Source: Nematostella vectensis (taxonomy: Eukaryota; Cnidaria; Anthozoa; Actiniaria; Edwardsiidae). From it: DNA of 64,000 nucleotides. The notes beneath the pieces are model-generated. The model had not been told where the DNA came from and made no database searches. It saw only the letters and a list, made by a program, of their open reading frames with translations. Below are positions 1 through 12,022 of the stretch, piece after piece (position 1 is the stretch's first letter; each line of letters begins with the position of its first letter). The translations under genes and the position numbers were made by a program. Location: positions 14,149,703 through 14,213,702 of the forward strand of contig NC_064037.1 in the NCBI RefSeq assembly GCF_932526225.1. Direction: 5' to 3'.

Positions 1-31
1 AAGAATCTTAAAGTATTTCTGTTATCGTCAG

Positions 32-3000
32 GTTGCGGACGCCATGGAAATCACCATGCTATCCATATTAGTGCCTTACGTCAAATGCGAGTGGGATTTG
101 TCCATAGTACAGGTTGCCATGATCACCACGGTGAGTTGCTATGGTTACTAGGTGAAGACGTCAGGTCACGTGTCGTTTGATGTTAATAGCCAATGAGAGC
201 TTGCGATACGTCACGTGCTGATTGGAAACAAGGGTGCATTTTTAGTTTTATGACAACAGACATAAAGATCTGACGTGCTTTTTCTCCAAGGTTGTGTTTA
301 TCATGTTCCTCGTTGGGTCCCCAACCCTGGGTTGGATGGGAGACAACTTCGGGAGAAAGCCGGTAAGAGAGCAATAGCACTTTGACACGCTAGGCAGAGA
401 GTTGCAGAAAGGGATGCGTGCAGGCAGGTAGGGTAAATACGAACACAAGCACCAGGCGAACACGCAGGAAGAACACGCGTGCAAACACGTAAGAAGGCAC
501 GCATGGCGGGAGCACAAGAAGGCAGGCACTCACACACGCAGGTACATACGCAGGAAGGACATGCGCGCAAACACGGACACACGCATGAAGGCATGCATGG
601 CGGGAGCACAAGAAGGCAGGCACGCACATACGCAGGTACATACACAGGAAGAGCACGCGCGCAAACACGCACGCACGCAAGAAGGCACGCATGGCGGGAT
701 CACAAGAAGGCGGGCACGCACATACGCAGAAACATACACAGGAAGAGCACGCGCGCAGGCACGCACGCACGCAAGAAGGCGCGCATGGCGGGAGCACATT
801 AAGGCAGGCACGCACACACGCAGGTACATACACAGGAAGGACACGCGCGCAAACACGGACGCACCCAAGAAGACACGCATGGCGGGAGCACAAGAAGGCA
901 GGCACGCACACACACAGGTACATACACAGGAAGAGCACGCACGCAAACACGTACGCACGCAAGAAGGCACGCATGTCGGGAGCACAATGAGGCCGGGGTG
1001 CACACAAGCAAGCAAACATGCCGGAAGAGCCCGCATTCACGCACGCAGATAGGCATGCAAGCCTGCGGATAGACATGTAAGCACCCGCACGTATGTCACA
1101 CACGCAGACATATGCACGCACAGAAGGCACGTAGGGCGGTAACACACGCAGGCATGCACGCACACAAGGCACGTAGGGCGGTAACACACGCAGACATGCA
1201 CGCACACAAGGCACGTAGGGCGGTAACACACGCAGACATGCACGCACAGAAGGCACGTAGGGCGGTAACACACGCAGACATGCACGCACGCAAGGCACGT
1301 AGGGCGGTAACACACACAGACATATGCACGCACACAATGCACGTAGGGCGGTAACACACGCAGACATGCACGCACAGAAGGCACGTAGGGCGGTAACACA
1401 CGCAGACATGCACGCACAGAAGGCACGTAGGGCGGTAACACACGCAGACATGCACGCACACAAGGCACGTAGGGCGGTAACACACGCAGACATGCACGCA
1501 CAGAAGGCACGTAATGCGGACACACACAGACATATAATCGACACAAGGCACGTAGGGCGGTAACACACGCAGACATGCACGCACAGAAGGCACGTAATGC
1601 GGACACACACAGACATATAATCGACACAAGGCACGTAGGGCGGTAACACACGCAGACATGCACGCACAGAAGGCACGTAGGGCGGTAACACACGCAGACA
1701 TGCACGCACACAAGGCACGTAGGGCGGTAACACACGCAGACATGCACGCACAGAAGGCACGTAGGGCGGTAACACACGCAGACATGCACGCACAGAAGGC
1801 ACGTAGGGCGGTAACACACGCAGACATGCACGCACAGAAGGCACGTAGGGCGGTAACACACGCAGACATGCGCGCACACAAGGCACGTAGGGCGGTAACA
1901 CACGCAGACATGCACGCACACAAGGCACGTAGGCGGTAACACACGCAGACATGCACGCACGCAAGGCACGTAGGCGGTAACACACGCAGACATGCACGCA
2001 CGCAAGGCACGTAGGGCGGTAACACACACAGACATATGCACGCACACAATGCACGTAGGCGGTAACACACGCAGACATGCACGCACACAAGGCACGTAGG
2101 GCGGGTACACACGCAAACATGCACGCACGCAAGGCACGTAGGGCGGGTACACACGCAGACATGCACGCACACAAGGCACGTAAGCGGTAACACACGCAGA
2201 CATGCACGCACGCAAGGCACGTAGGGCGGTAACACACGCAGACATGCACGCACACAATGCAAGTGGACACCTGAATGTTTGCAGCTCTTGTACAAGTGTT
2301 AAAAAATAATGTGTTTCCAGATGTTAATAGTGAGTAGTGTGGCCGTGGCGTACGCTGGTCTTCTGAGTGCGTTCTCACCTTCATATCCCTGGTTACTGTT
2401 CTTGAGAGGGATCGTCGGCTTTGGACTTGGGGGTATCGGACTGAAGTAAGGATTACAAAATAAAGAGGAAACAAACAAACATTTGCAGCAATTCTCACAT
2501 TAAACACTCTAATTCAGGCGTAATAACCCAAATAACTACCGTAATTGCTCGATCGTCGGCTTTGGACTTGGGGGCAAATGTTTAAAGTAAGGAAAACAAA
2601 TTCAACCACTAGCATATGAAAATGATGTCCTTTTTGTAGAATAAAACATTAGACAAAATGAGACCATTTCCTTTACATTTTAATTTTTTTCTTTTATAGC
2701 GCTGCTTTGCTAGTTGAATATTCTCCTATCAAGCATCGAGGAGCAACTGTTATGTCTCTAGGGGTAAAAACGTTTAAGGATTCACATGTGCTCATTTGTC
2801 GGGCTGGTTTATTGTGAATATGTATATTCGGCATCGGCCCACCTTTCCAAAATCTGACGCCATTCGATATATATTTTTTGGTGTCGTACCCGATTGTACT
2901 TTCTATATCGATGGGGGGGGGGGGGGGGGGTCAGTCGTAGAGATCATATGGAAAAAGCATAATATTTGAAGATTTCTTTGTAAGAAATAACTAACTTGGT

Positions 3001-6000
3001 TGTCAGGGAGGGGGGGGGGGGGTGTAATTTCGCCTTGAGGGCGTTCAACTCGGCACAATTGATAACACACAAACTGGCGGGTTAGCCAGTTTCTGTAATG
3101 GAAATTCCGTCACACAACTTGCGACGCCGATACCACTACATTTGTCATGTGTTTCGTTTGTTTCCTTTGCATAGGTTGCCTGGGCGATAGGCTCCTTCAT
3201 GACGTCATTGGTTGGAATGGTGTTCGTGCCGTGGCTGGGATGGCGGTCATTCGTCGTTGCCATCACCTTTCCGCTAGTCGTATTTCTCATTCTTAGTAAG
3301 GTAACGAACCTTTCATTTTTAGAAATCCATGAAGAATGTCCATGAGGAATGTCTATCAACCACTCCTTTGTTCTTGTTTATATAATTGAAGATAAAATGG
3401 CTTTTTCGCAAGGAAACTTCAAAATAACAATCTACGAATGAAGTCTGATATGTTGTTGACGATATTTGATTAAAAAAAATCTTGCTCACCCGCTTGAATT
3501 AGCCGAGGGTAATGGATTCTTTTTGTGTGACTCAGCATTTAGCGGGAGCATAAAATCGCGGCGTGGATTGACTTTCTTTTTAATAAAATTATAGAGATAC
3601 AAATGCTTTTATGCTTATCACTAGACTCGAGACTATTTCTATTTATAAAATTTACTCGTTTTGATAGTTTCAAATAAGCAAAAAAGCGTGTTCCACCCAA
3701 AGTGGTTTACTCTAAGTGGTCTACTTTCGCTTTGAGCATTTGCAAATGGGAAGACTTGAGTGTAGTTGAATTATTTTTCTTTTCCAGTGGATGCAAGAGT
3801 CCAGTCACTTTCTCATTGCTTCCGGCGAGAAAGAAGAAGCGCATAAAGTTCTACAAGAGATGGCGCGAATACAAAAAGCTGAGCTACCAATTGGCGAGCT
3901 GCAAGGACTTTCACATGAAGTAAGCCACTTTTCTTATCTAAACTCGCCTAGCGTGCCGTAGGCTTTACAAGCACGTATCCTGGAATGGCTCGAAAGGGGT
4001 GTTGGGGGGTGGGACCTTCATACCTGTCAACTCTCCCGCATTAGGCGGGAGTCTCAAGATTTTGGACCCCTTCTCCCGCACTAAGCACCAAATCTCCCGA
4101 TTTTTTAACGCTTCCGAAAAATTATTCTATAGAAAATCGTCATTTTGCCTATTTTCTATTAAAATATTTAAAACAATAATTCCATTGCGTAGCGCAATTT
4201 TGATTTGTTCGTGAGAGCTTTCAATACGGCAAACGCCTGCCAGATAAAACCTACCCCTCCTCCCAAAAAAAGAATATACCCCACCCCTCCCCCAAAGAAT
4301 TCTCAAGCCTTGAGATTTTTGGAGGTTGACAGGTAGGGACCTTTTATAAGACGGAGTACAACCCAAGAAAAAAAGGGAGGACCAGAGTTCGTCAGGCTAT
4401 TTAAAACTCAAGCATCAATCAATCTTGTTTCGAAAGCTCGGTTTTCTTGCTCGCTCGGCCAATCCCTTTTATAAGGACAGTACATACAATATTAGAAAGT
4501 CCGCTTAAATTCTTTTCTGTCGCCCTAGAACTGTGTACGCCGATAATTTTCTAGTAAACTTGCAGAATGTCGTGTTTACAGCGATTTTGCAGGTCGCCTT
4601 TTTTAAGAGGCCCAGGCCCTGGCGCTTTTAGAACTTCACAGGTTTCCCGCACACTATCCCCAGGCTCTTTTAGACCATGATGTGAAAAGTCTGAAATATA
4701 GCGGTGATTCTTTGATAGTAAATCTTCATGTCGGTCAAGGGGCACCTCTGTGCCGACCCGTCCTATGCGCCTGTGGATATAAATGACATGTGTGTTATGT
4801 AATATGTTTCAGGTTGCACTAGGAAGGGTAGGCGACCTATTAACTCCCGAATACCGATTGACGACACTGTTGTTAGGCTTCTCGTGGTATGTTTCATCAA
4901 ATCAAGGGAAAGGGTGGGAGGGAGGGGGGGGGGCTGAAACACTTATTCTTTATATACTTATTCAATCATAACTATGATGCAACAGTTTATTCAATCATAA
5001 CTATGATGCAACAGTTTAGCTTTATTCAAGGATGTGTGGATATAAAGTCACATGTTTCGTCTGTTCAGGCATAGCCAGTAGAGTAACTATGGTTCAGAGG
5101 GTATCGTGTTTGCATATACATAACGCGAGTGCGACGTTGTTCGCGGCTCTATGGTTGGCAAACTAGCGAGCGCTCAGGATTTAAGCGGTAAAATAACAAA
5201 CAAAAAACAACTTATTTAGCGCTTACAAAAAGCTAGAAAGTTTTTTTTGTCAGAAAGGGGTTGTTTTCACAAATATTTTTGTGTTTAGTTTTCCTTGAAT
5301 TTTCCACCCAAAAGTCACGTGAACGCTTAGCGCAACTCTATGCTTAAATGCTTTTTCATGTCCAAGTCGAGGCGCTTATACGAGGGAGGCGCTTATTTTG
5401 ACATCAGTTTTATCTCTAGAAGATAAGAGAGCTTTTTTACAACGAGGGAATAAAAATACTCTCAGAAACTTAATAGAACAAGCTTACAACACAACGATAA
5501 ATATTCTGGTGGTTAGTACTGTCAACTTTGGTACTTTCGTTTAATCGAACAGCACCTCGTCTTTAGAGTCTATAAAATGCAACGCATGCAATGCTTCCCT
5601 AAGGCGCTTATTCTGGCAAAAGTTAAAGCCAGGCTTCTCTTCCAGGTTCTTCGTCATTGCTAGTTACTATGGCTTGGTACTTCTCACTACACAGATCATG
5701 ACGAGCGGCTCGCATTGCCCAGGTAGTGTCAAGTTTAAGACGAAGCTATACACAATGTAGGATCAAGGAGGTTAAGAAAATCAGTTGCCTGTTATGGCCG
5801 ATGCTAAACGGCAAGGGCGTAGCCAGGGCTGGCCTAGGTCCCTCATATTCGGTCCAAAAAAGCTAGCAGGGGGTGGGGCACTGGGGGCATGTGTCCCCCT
5901 CCAATATTGAAAAAAACCCCACACTATTAGGGGTGTGGCTCTGCCCCCCCCCCCCCCCAAATATTTTCTTATTGTTTCTGTATTGCGCCCCCTCCCAAGT

Positions 6001-9000
6001 CCCACGCGGAATAAACATGGTTCAGCTCACTAAGGGAGTGTTTCTTAATACACCTAGGGGGGGGGAGGAGGGGGGGGGGGGGAGGAGTGAAGATTTTTAC
6101 TCAAGACACCGTATAATCGTAAAATTTCAGAGCCCCCCTTTCATTGTAAAATTTTGTTTTTCGTTTGCCCCCCCCCCCCCTTATAGAACCTTAATATTTT
6201 CTTTCTTTATCCCTATATATCCCTTATACCTATTTTTTCGGAGCCCCCCTCAATATCTTTCCTCCCCCCCTCGGTGTATTTAATGTACACTCCTTAAACT
6301 GATATCAATTACATAGTATAAAACGATTGAGTATATATATTTTGATAAACTTGTTGCCTAGCGCTCGTCCGTCAGGATACCTGTGCTTGTAGATTGCTTT
6401 CGACAAACGATTTCACGACGTTGCTCTGGACAACATCGGCAGAGCTACCTGGTAAGGATGTAAGATTGGTCTCTAAAGCTTTATACGCCCTCTGTATAAT
6501 TAACCCCGACTACGTTGATGATGAGGCACTCGCGTTCTCCGGTCTTGAATCCTTGTCTGATTGTCGTTCTATGGCGTGCCATAAATTAATCAGCATGGCC
6601 CGTGACGGTTTCCTCTAGCCTTGTCGCCAGGGTCTTCTGGGTAATTTTCAATATGGCATCTTGCTTCGTCAGCCATATTGAAAATTACCCAGAAGACCCT
6701 GGGAACGAGGTTGCCGCGGCACACGAGTGTCTCATAAACGTTTTGATGCCCCAATGGTATCAACCATTACAAGATTACAATAATGTCACGCACACATGAC
6801 GTAAAGAGGGATCAAGGCATTGTCACCACACGTGTAGTAAGAAGGATCACGGTAATTTCACGCACACGTTCCATAAGGAGGATCACGGTAATGTCACGCA
6901 CCGGTTTTGTTACATATACAGATCTGTTACATACACATTTGTGTAAATATGTTCAGTGTACTTCTGACCCTCCTGAGATTTATTGTATACTACATAAAAA
7001 GCTGATTATCATTATTTTATTATCTGTCTGTCTGTCTGGTCTGCCCTGATATTATTATATCTTCAGCCATGATTCTGACGCTGGCTATGGCTGACAAAGT
7101 AGGACGAAAAACGCTGTTGACGACTTACTTTGTTATCGCTTCCATTTGCTATTGTTTTCTGTTCATCTGTGCTGGAAGGTAGGCTAACAGGGATGGCATG
7201 TACTACACCCTACTACAATCATCTTCGCTATAACCGTGATTATCCTCTCCCATTCTTATTTTCATCTTCTCTCCCCCCTCATTTTCCTCTTTTCTCCCCC
7301 CTGATCCTCTCCCCCTCCTCATTTTCATCTTCTCTCCCCCCTCATTTTCCTCTTTTCTCCCCCCTGATCCTCTCCCCCTCCTCATTTTCATCTTCTCTCC
7401 CCCTCCTCATTTTTCTCTTTTCTCCCCCCTGATCCTCTCCCCCTCCTCTTTTTCCATTTCTCTCCCCCTCCTATTTTTCCTCTTCTCTTCCCCTCCTTTT
7501 TTTCCTTTTCTCTTCCCCCTGATCCTCTCCCCCTCCTCTTTTTCCATTTCTCTCCCCCTCCTATTTTTCCTCTTCTCTTCCCCTCCTATTTTTTCTCTTC
7601 TCTTCCCCCTGATCCTCTCCCCCTCCTCTTTTTCCTCTTCTCTCCCCCTCCTTTTTTTCCATTTATCTCCCCCTCCTATTTTTCCTCTTCCCTTCCCCCT
7701 GATCCTCTCCCCCTCCTCTTTTTCCTCTTCTCTTCCTCCTGACTTCTTGTTCCTTCTCTTTCTCTTCCTCCTCTCACCTCACTTCTAACATCTTAACCAA
7801 CCCCTCTTTCTTGTCCTTCCTCCTCTTCTCTTTTTCTCGATCTCTCTACCCTCGTCTCCTTTTTCTGTTCCTTTTCCCATTTTTATCTCTACCACCCCTT
7901 CCTATCTTTTTTCTCTACCTCCTTCGCTACCTCTTTATTTCCATCCCCTTCCTTCTACACCTCTTTCTCTTTAATCTTTACGACCACTTTCTTTTTCTGT
8001 TCCCTTCTTCATCCTTCTCTTCCTTTTCCACCACCTCTTTTTTTCCTCTTCCCCTTTCTTCCCTCTTCCTTCTCCACCTTCTTCTTTTTTACCCCGTTCA
8101 ACTTCTCTAACCCTTGCTCATCCTCCTCTACCTTCCCTCTTCCTCCTTACTACTTCTTTCTTTTTCTCTTCCCCTTCTACTTCCCTTTCTCTATCTCTTC
8201 CTTACCATCATCTTCCTTCTTAAACCCCACTCCCTTCCACCTTTACCATCTCTTTCTTTCCTTCCCCCACCTCCCTTTTTTCATCCTTACTCAAGATTCA
8301 TTTAAAAAGTCCTTTTATCTGTTACAAATTAATATTCAGTTCGGTTACAGTTTCATAACATTTTATGTTTTATGTAATTGTACCTGCAATTTTTATTACT
8401 ACGCTTTGTTTGGGTTATTTGTCTTCTAATATAGAATAATATTAATACACATTTGATCATATTTAAAGAACATCCATTGCGCAATATAATTGCAATTAGC
8501 CTATTTCACTTCCTTTCTCCCTTCTTCAGCTAACCTACTCTTTTTGTATAGTAGAGTTTTCCTGGCGTTCAACTTGTTTATTATTCGTGGCCTTCTATTG
8601 GCAGGCAATGAAGTTCTTATCTGTTATACGAGCGAGGTTGGTATTCTTGGACTTGTCAGCCACACTTTTTTTCACTTAAAATTGGAAGGCACAATGCGTT
8701 AAAATCTCGAAATATCCATCTAAATACAAAGTTTGATACTTTAACTACCAAATTAAATCAAACATATCACATTAGCTTCCGCAAGTCAGCCGAAATGGAT
8801 GCTTTTTTTTCACAAATAGCAATGACCTATACAAACTAACGGTCGAAAATTAAGAACAAATCAAAAGTGTCGCTCTCTTACGGATTTGCATCTCGCCCTC
8901 TGTCTCTACAGCCTGCTTTCTTTTAACATTACAGATCTACCCAACTGCTTTCCGTGCTACTGGTTTAGGGCTCATGAACGGGATTGGCCGTATAGGGGGA

Positions 9001-9999
9001 GTCATCGCACCCTTAATCTCACAGGTTGGTAAATGTGCTGCATGTTTCACGCTAGTTTGAGCTTAGACTCTGGCCAGGATGACTGCGTAAGGGGCTAAGG
9101 CCTCGCTTGCAACAAACCGTTCTGATTTGGTTAAGGTTTCTACATAAGGCGGTTCCACAGTAAACGTTGGGTCGAGCTTTTCATTAATTTCGTGCGCAAT
9201 AAACGGCGAGCTAACGTGGCGGTATCCGCCAACCCTTTCTAGAGCGGCACGATGATAACACGACACAGAATCACAAGCGCAAGAAAATCAAGCAAGTTGT
9301 GTTCTCTTGCGTTTCCCCTTTGCGCTTGCGTTCCAGTGAGAATTGGAAAACTACGTACGATGCGTTTGCTCTTAAGCCCGGTGCACACGGTGAGGAAAAT
9401 TTCACGTGTGCACTTTGCTAACTGCCTCGCGAGGCCAAAAACTCACAATACGTCGATCGAGCGAAATTACGTCTTGCGAGCAACTGAGGCAAAAAAAGCT
9501 CACCTGTTGAGGTGATCTTTGGGCTCGCAAGGCAGTGAGCAAAGTTAATGCGTGGAATTTTCCTCACCGTGTGCGCGGAGCTTTACGTCCAAGTGAGAAC
9601 CATCCTTTAAAGGAATCTTTAAATACTATGCGGCTTTTTCCATATTATAACTGCCCCCCCCCCTTCCCCCTCAGTCAATCCTGTGTACGCGCCTGATTAA
9701 GACCCCGGTTTGGAGTCTCAGTGGAAAGTACTATGGCCTAGTTTTAATGCCGTTCTTTTTATGTGCCGTTGCAAATGTAGATGCATTCAATGAAGATGAA
9801 ACAATCAACTGTCATTTGCCTATGTATTTGCATTTGGAACGGTACTGAAAAAAATCCGGCGTCTATGTCTCTTTATTCCTATTAGGTTTTAGCGGACAGT
9901 TCAATGAATGCAGCCATTGGTGTACTATTATTATTCACCGCCTTGTGTACCGTGACTTGCTACTTCCTACCGATAGAAACCAGACAGCGAGAGCTACAG
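32..9999 (+). CDS. SVOP-like major facilitator transporter (partial, 13 exons seen)
   Basis: Membrane transporter of the synaptic vesicle 2-related (SVOP/SV2) branch of the major facilitator superfamily; substrate unknown. Exons: 32-130, 291-362, 2321-2445, 2700-2763, 3175-3300, 3788-3919, 4813-4886, 5646-about 5727, 6376-6451, 7067-7178, 8552-8636, 8935-9024, 9886-9999. Family signatures in order: ADAMEITMLSIL in the first exon, GDNFGRK (the MFS loop 2-3 motif) in the second, FLRGIVGFGLGG, then LLVEYSPIKHRG, DLLTPEYRLTTLLL, YYGLVLLTTQ, DFTTLLWTTSAELP, ADKVGRKTLL, YTSEIYPTAFRATGLG and FLPIET. These match human SVOP along its length, giving about 417 codons. The N-terminus is left of the window. 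The terminal exon is unresolved; weak candidates begin at 10344 and 11095. The 5646/6376 junction needs a weak donor at 5728, or a missed micro-exon. All other junction phases agree. Confidence 0.88.
430..1015. repeat. 94-bp minisatellite in SVOP-like intron 2
   Basis: About six tandem units with a period of exactly 94 bp: the shared string CGGGAGCACA or close variants recur at 507, 601, 695, 789, 883 and 977. The unit is rich in CACGCA/CGCGCA motifs. Because 94 is not a multiple of three, it produces overlapping open frames on both strands that are not genes. Confidence 0.92.
1100..2262. repeat. 42-bp minisatellite in SVOP-like intron 2
   Basis: About 27 tandem copies of a 42-bp unit containing GGCACGTAGGGCGGTAACA and ACGCAGACATGCACGCA. 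The period is a multiple of three, so long frames stay open on both strands, up to 705 codons on the minus strand. The translated 14-residue Cys/Val repeat has no domain character. A variant containing ATAATCGACACAAGG occurs twice, near 1534 and 1617. With the 94-bp array it fills most of the intron between exons 291-362 and 2321-2445. Confidence 0.93.
3362..3592 (+). repeat. Interspersed repeat family K, copy 1 (about 230 bp)
   Basis: Shares diagnostic strings with three other copies in the window, all in the same orientation: CACTCCTTTGTT, ACGAATGAAGT, GAATTAGCCGA, GCGGGAGCAT and a GATTGGCCTTCTTT-like end. No coding capacity and no obvious terminal inverted repeat, so it may be a SINE-like or MITE-derived element. 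Confidence 0.7.
4021..4335. mobile_element. MITE family A, copy 1 (TIR TACCTGTCAAC)
   Basis: About 315 bp bounded by TACCTGTCAAC on the left and GTTGACAGGTA on the right. Just inside the ends are CTCCCGCATTAGGCGGGAG and the complement of AATCTCAAGGCTTGAG. Non-coding. Lies in the SVOP-like intron downstream of exon 3788-3919. A second copy lies at 23973-24329 in the opposite orientation. Confidence 0.8.
5808..6012. mobile_element. Degenerate repeat related to family J (GTAGCAGG type)
   Basis: Contains a GGGTGGGGCACTGGGGGCA-like stretch, an AATATT block and a TTTCTGTATTGCGCCC-like end, as in the more intact copy near 51389-51559. A GGGCGTAGCCAGGG string at its left edge resembles another common short-element terminus, so nesting is likely. 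Confidence 0.55.
6627..6702. repeat. Perfect 31-bp inverted repeat (hairpin) in SVOP-like intron
   Basis: Left arm 6627-6657 and right arm 6672-6702 are exact reverse complements, separated by a 14-base loop. Weaker pairing continues outward for about 8 bp. The arms contain CCAGGGTCTTCTGGG. It lies between exons 6376-6451 and 7067-7178. It could be a MITE terminus pair or a small-RNA hairpin; sequence alone does not decide. Confidence 0.85.
7240..8290 (+). repeat. Kilobase polypyrimidine tract in SVOP-like intron
   Basis: Almost pure C/T on the plus strand for about 1 kb. The first half is a degenerate tandem repeat of TCCTCTCCCCCTCCTC-type units mixed with TTTTC runs. It lies between exons 7067-7178 and 8552-8636 and has no protein-coding character. 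Confidence 0.85.
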
Positions 10000-10617
10000 G
10001 TAAGGGGCACAAACGAGGTGTGGCGCGTGTGTGTAGGGGGGAGAGATTTCCTTGTGTCTATCAATAGTAACCAGGTATTTTGCACAAACCGTACACGGCA
10101 TGGCATACCACGGCATGTCCATAGCAGGGAAAGTGGCACTTAGGAACTGTGCCCGAAATATTTCTAAAATTTACACAATTTCCCAACCCTCTCCTCAACC
10201 TAGCTTATATGTTTTTCGGCGGTTATTCTGCCTTCAATCACATCTTGATACCGTTGTTGGGGATTTTGTCAAGATAATTTGGAGTTCTTAGATGCCTGTG
10301 GTTTAGGCTAGAGAACTCTGGCCGAGTTTTGGGCTTATTACAGGCAATCAGGAAAATCCACATTTGATTGTTGACATCACCGTTTTCTGGCAAAAAATAA
10401 ACTTTTTCTTGCCCCCCACCCCTCCCCCCACTTTCTCTTTCGATGTCCGTATTAGGCCCTGTTTTATAAAAAAATGTATATGATTAAAAAAAGGACACAA
10501 ACTAATTCATCTCCTTCTATATCTTTTATAAAATTGTGCTCACGCTATACCCCTTTAAGAAATCAGTCACTCTGTTATAAGCCAGATACTCCCATACAAC
10601 AGTCGTTTGATGTCGTG

Positions 10618-10802
10618 AACCGGCTTTGCGACTATGCGTGTAGTCCACATGTAAGCATGGGTAACATCACTGAAGCGCTGGCTGCATATATTGGCCACCG
10701 CTACACCGCGTCTAGTCTGAAGCGGTGGCTAATACATGCAGCTAGGCGCTTCAGTGATTTTTACCCATCGTTGGGGGCTTGTCGCAAAGTCGCGAAGCCG
10801 GT
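10618..10802. mobile_element. Imperfect palindromic element (MITE-like)
   Basis: Nested inverted repeats: AACCGGCTTTGCGA at 10618-10631 against TCGCGAAGCCGGTT at 10789-10802, and about 42-bp arms at 10661-10702 and 10721-10764 containing ATCACTGAAGCGC and GCCACCGCT. A 121-codon frame over it is a by-product of the palindrome. Confidence 0.75.
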
Positions 10803-11548
10803 TGACCACTACCTTTTGTCAAAAAATTGTATAGAGTGAGGACCACTGAGGTAGTTGAAATAAAACACGGTTGGCTAGTAGAGTGACTAACACTTTTCTA
10901 TTGTATTATTGATTCAAGGATGAATGACTAATCATCTAAAACTCATGCTGGTATTCACAAGACTCGAAATTCTTCAAGGCACGTAGCACAGACACAAAGA
11001 CATGTATTTGGAGCTATAAAATACCAATATAATTGCTCATTCCAGCGATTAATAAAATATAAAAAAAAAAACTGTTTGAAAATCTGTTTTTAGGTCAGGC
11101 ATCAGCTTTAGATCAGGGATCAAAATAATGTGATGGGAAATTGATGGTTTTCAAAATATTGGGATCACAGCAAGTTTCGGGATCCAATAGGATTTATTAG
11201 GGTCACGACCTCATTCAACTTTGACATCACAGGGGCTGAAACGGGAAGGGGCAGGTAGGAAAAGGGGGCGAGTGGTTTATCTTTTAGGGTAAAACACTAT
11301 TCCAGCAGCTATCCCTTATGAAGTCTCAGCCTGCCTGATGATTCTATCCAATAACGACTAGACGAGACTAGATTTTCAGCACTAAAAAGTAGCCGGAAAA
11401 TAGATGTGTCAACAGTTTACTTCCGACAAGAGACAAACGAATCTATTAGAATGCCAGGCGCGTTCACAGGGCGGTGCGCAGGGTGCGCGCGCACCCTTCC
11501 GCGCACTCCCCCCCCACTTGGGCGCCCAAAAAGTGGTTTATTTCTTGT

Positions 11549-11775
11549 TAACAAATGTCGATCACCCACTACTTTGTTTATCATTGAAAATACAGCGGTT
11601 TATTCGCAAGGGAAATTCAGAATATAAATCTACGAGTGAAGTCTGATATATGTCATTGACAATATTTGATTGAAAATATATTGGTTACTTGTTTGAATTA
11701 GACGATGGTTAAATGGATGCTTGTGTGACTCGCTATTGAGCGGGAGCACAACACGGCGACGTGATTGGCCTCCTT
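11549..11775 (+). repeat. Interspersed repeat family K, copy 2
   Basis: Begins with GTCGATCACCCACTACTTTG and shares the ACGAGTGAAGTCTGATAT, GAATTAGACGATGG and GAGCGGGAGCACAA strings of the family. It ends directly against the MITE at 11774. Confidence 0.7.
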
Positions 11776-12022
11776 TAAAGCCGCATTATCACCAGCTTAC
11801 CTCCGGAGGTCCGACGGAAACCTCAACCGTCAAAAGAATCTATTAGAATCCGAGATATTAAACAGGCCATCCGCTCTAAATTATCAGTCACATTCTCAAA
11901 GAAACTTCCAATAGACACACTGCTTTCAATATTTTGAAATATTTTTCGCGTTTTCCGTTAAAAACCATCGGAGATTGTTAAGTAAACGACCGGAAGTAAA
12001 CTGGTGATAATGCGGCTTTAAG
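11774..12022. mobile_element. MITE family D, copy 1 (TIR AAAGCCGCATTATCACC)
   Basis: About 249 bp bounded by TTTAAAGCCGCATTATCACC and its complement at 12000-12022. Subterminal sequence includes CTCCGGAGGTCCGACGG. A second copy at 50969-51222 is in the opposite orientation. The TTTAA/TTAA-like sequence at both ends suggests a TTAA-type target duplication, an inference from two copies. Confidence 0.85.

Noticed and set aside
390-2507. A 705-codon minus-strand frame rich in Cys, Val and Leu
   Set aside because: It is the translation of the 94-bp and 42-bp minisatellites; the other frames are open for the same reason and real SVOP-like exons flank it on the plus strand.
7130-8305. Leu/Ser/Pro-rich frames of 60-100 codons
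   Set aside because: By-products of the polypyrimidine tract in an SVOP-like intron.
10344-10366. Terminal exon of the SVOP-like gene after TTATTACAG
   Set aside because: It would add only seven residues, lacks a pyrimidine tract, and an equally short candidate exists at 11095, so neither is called.
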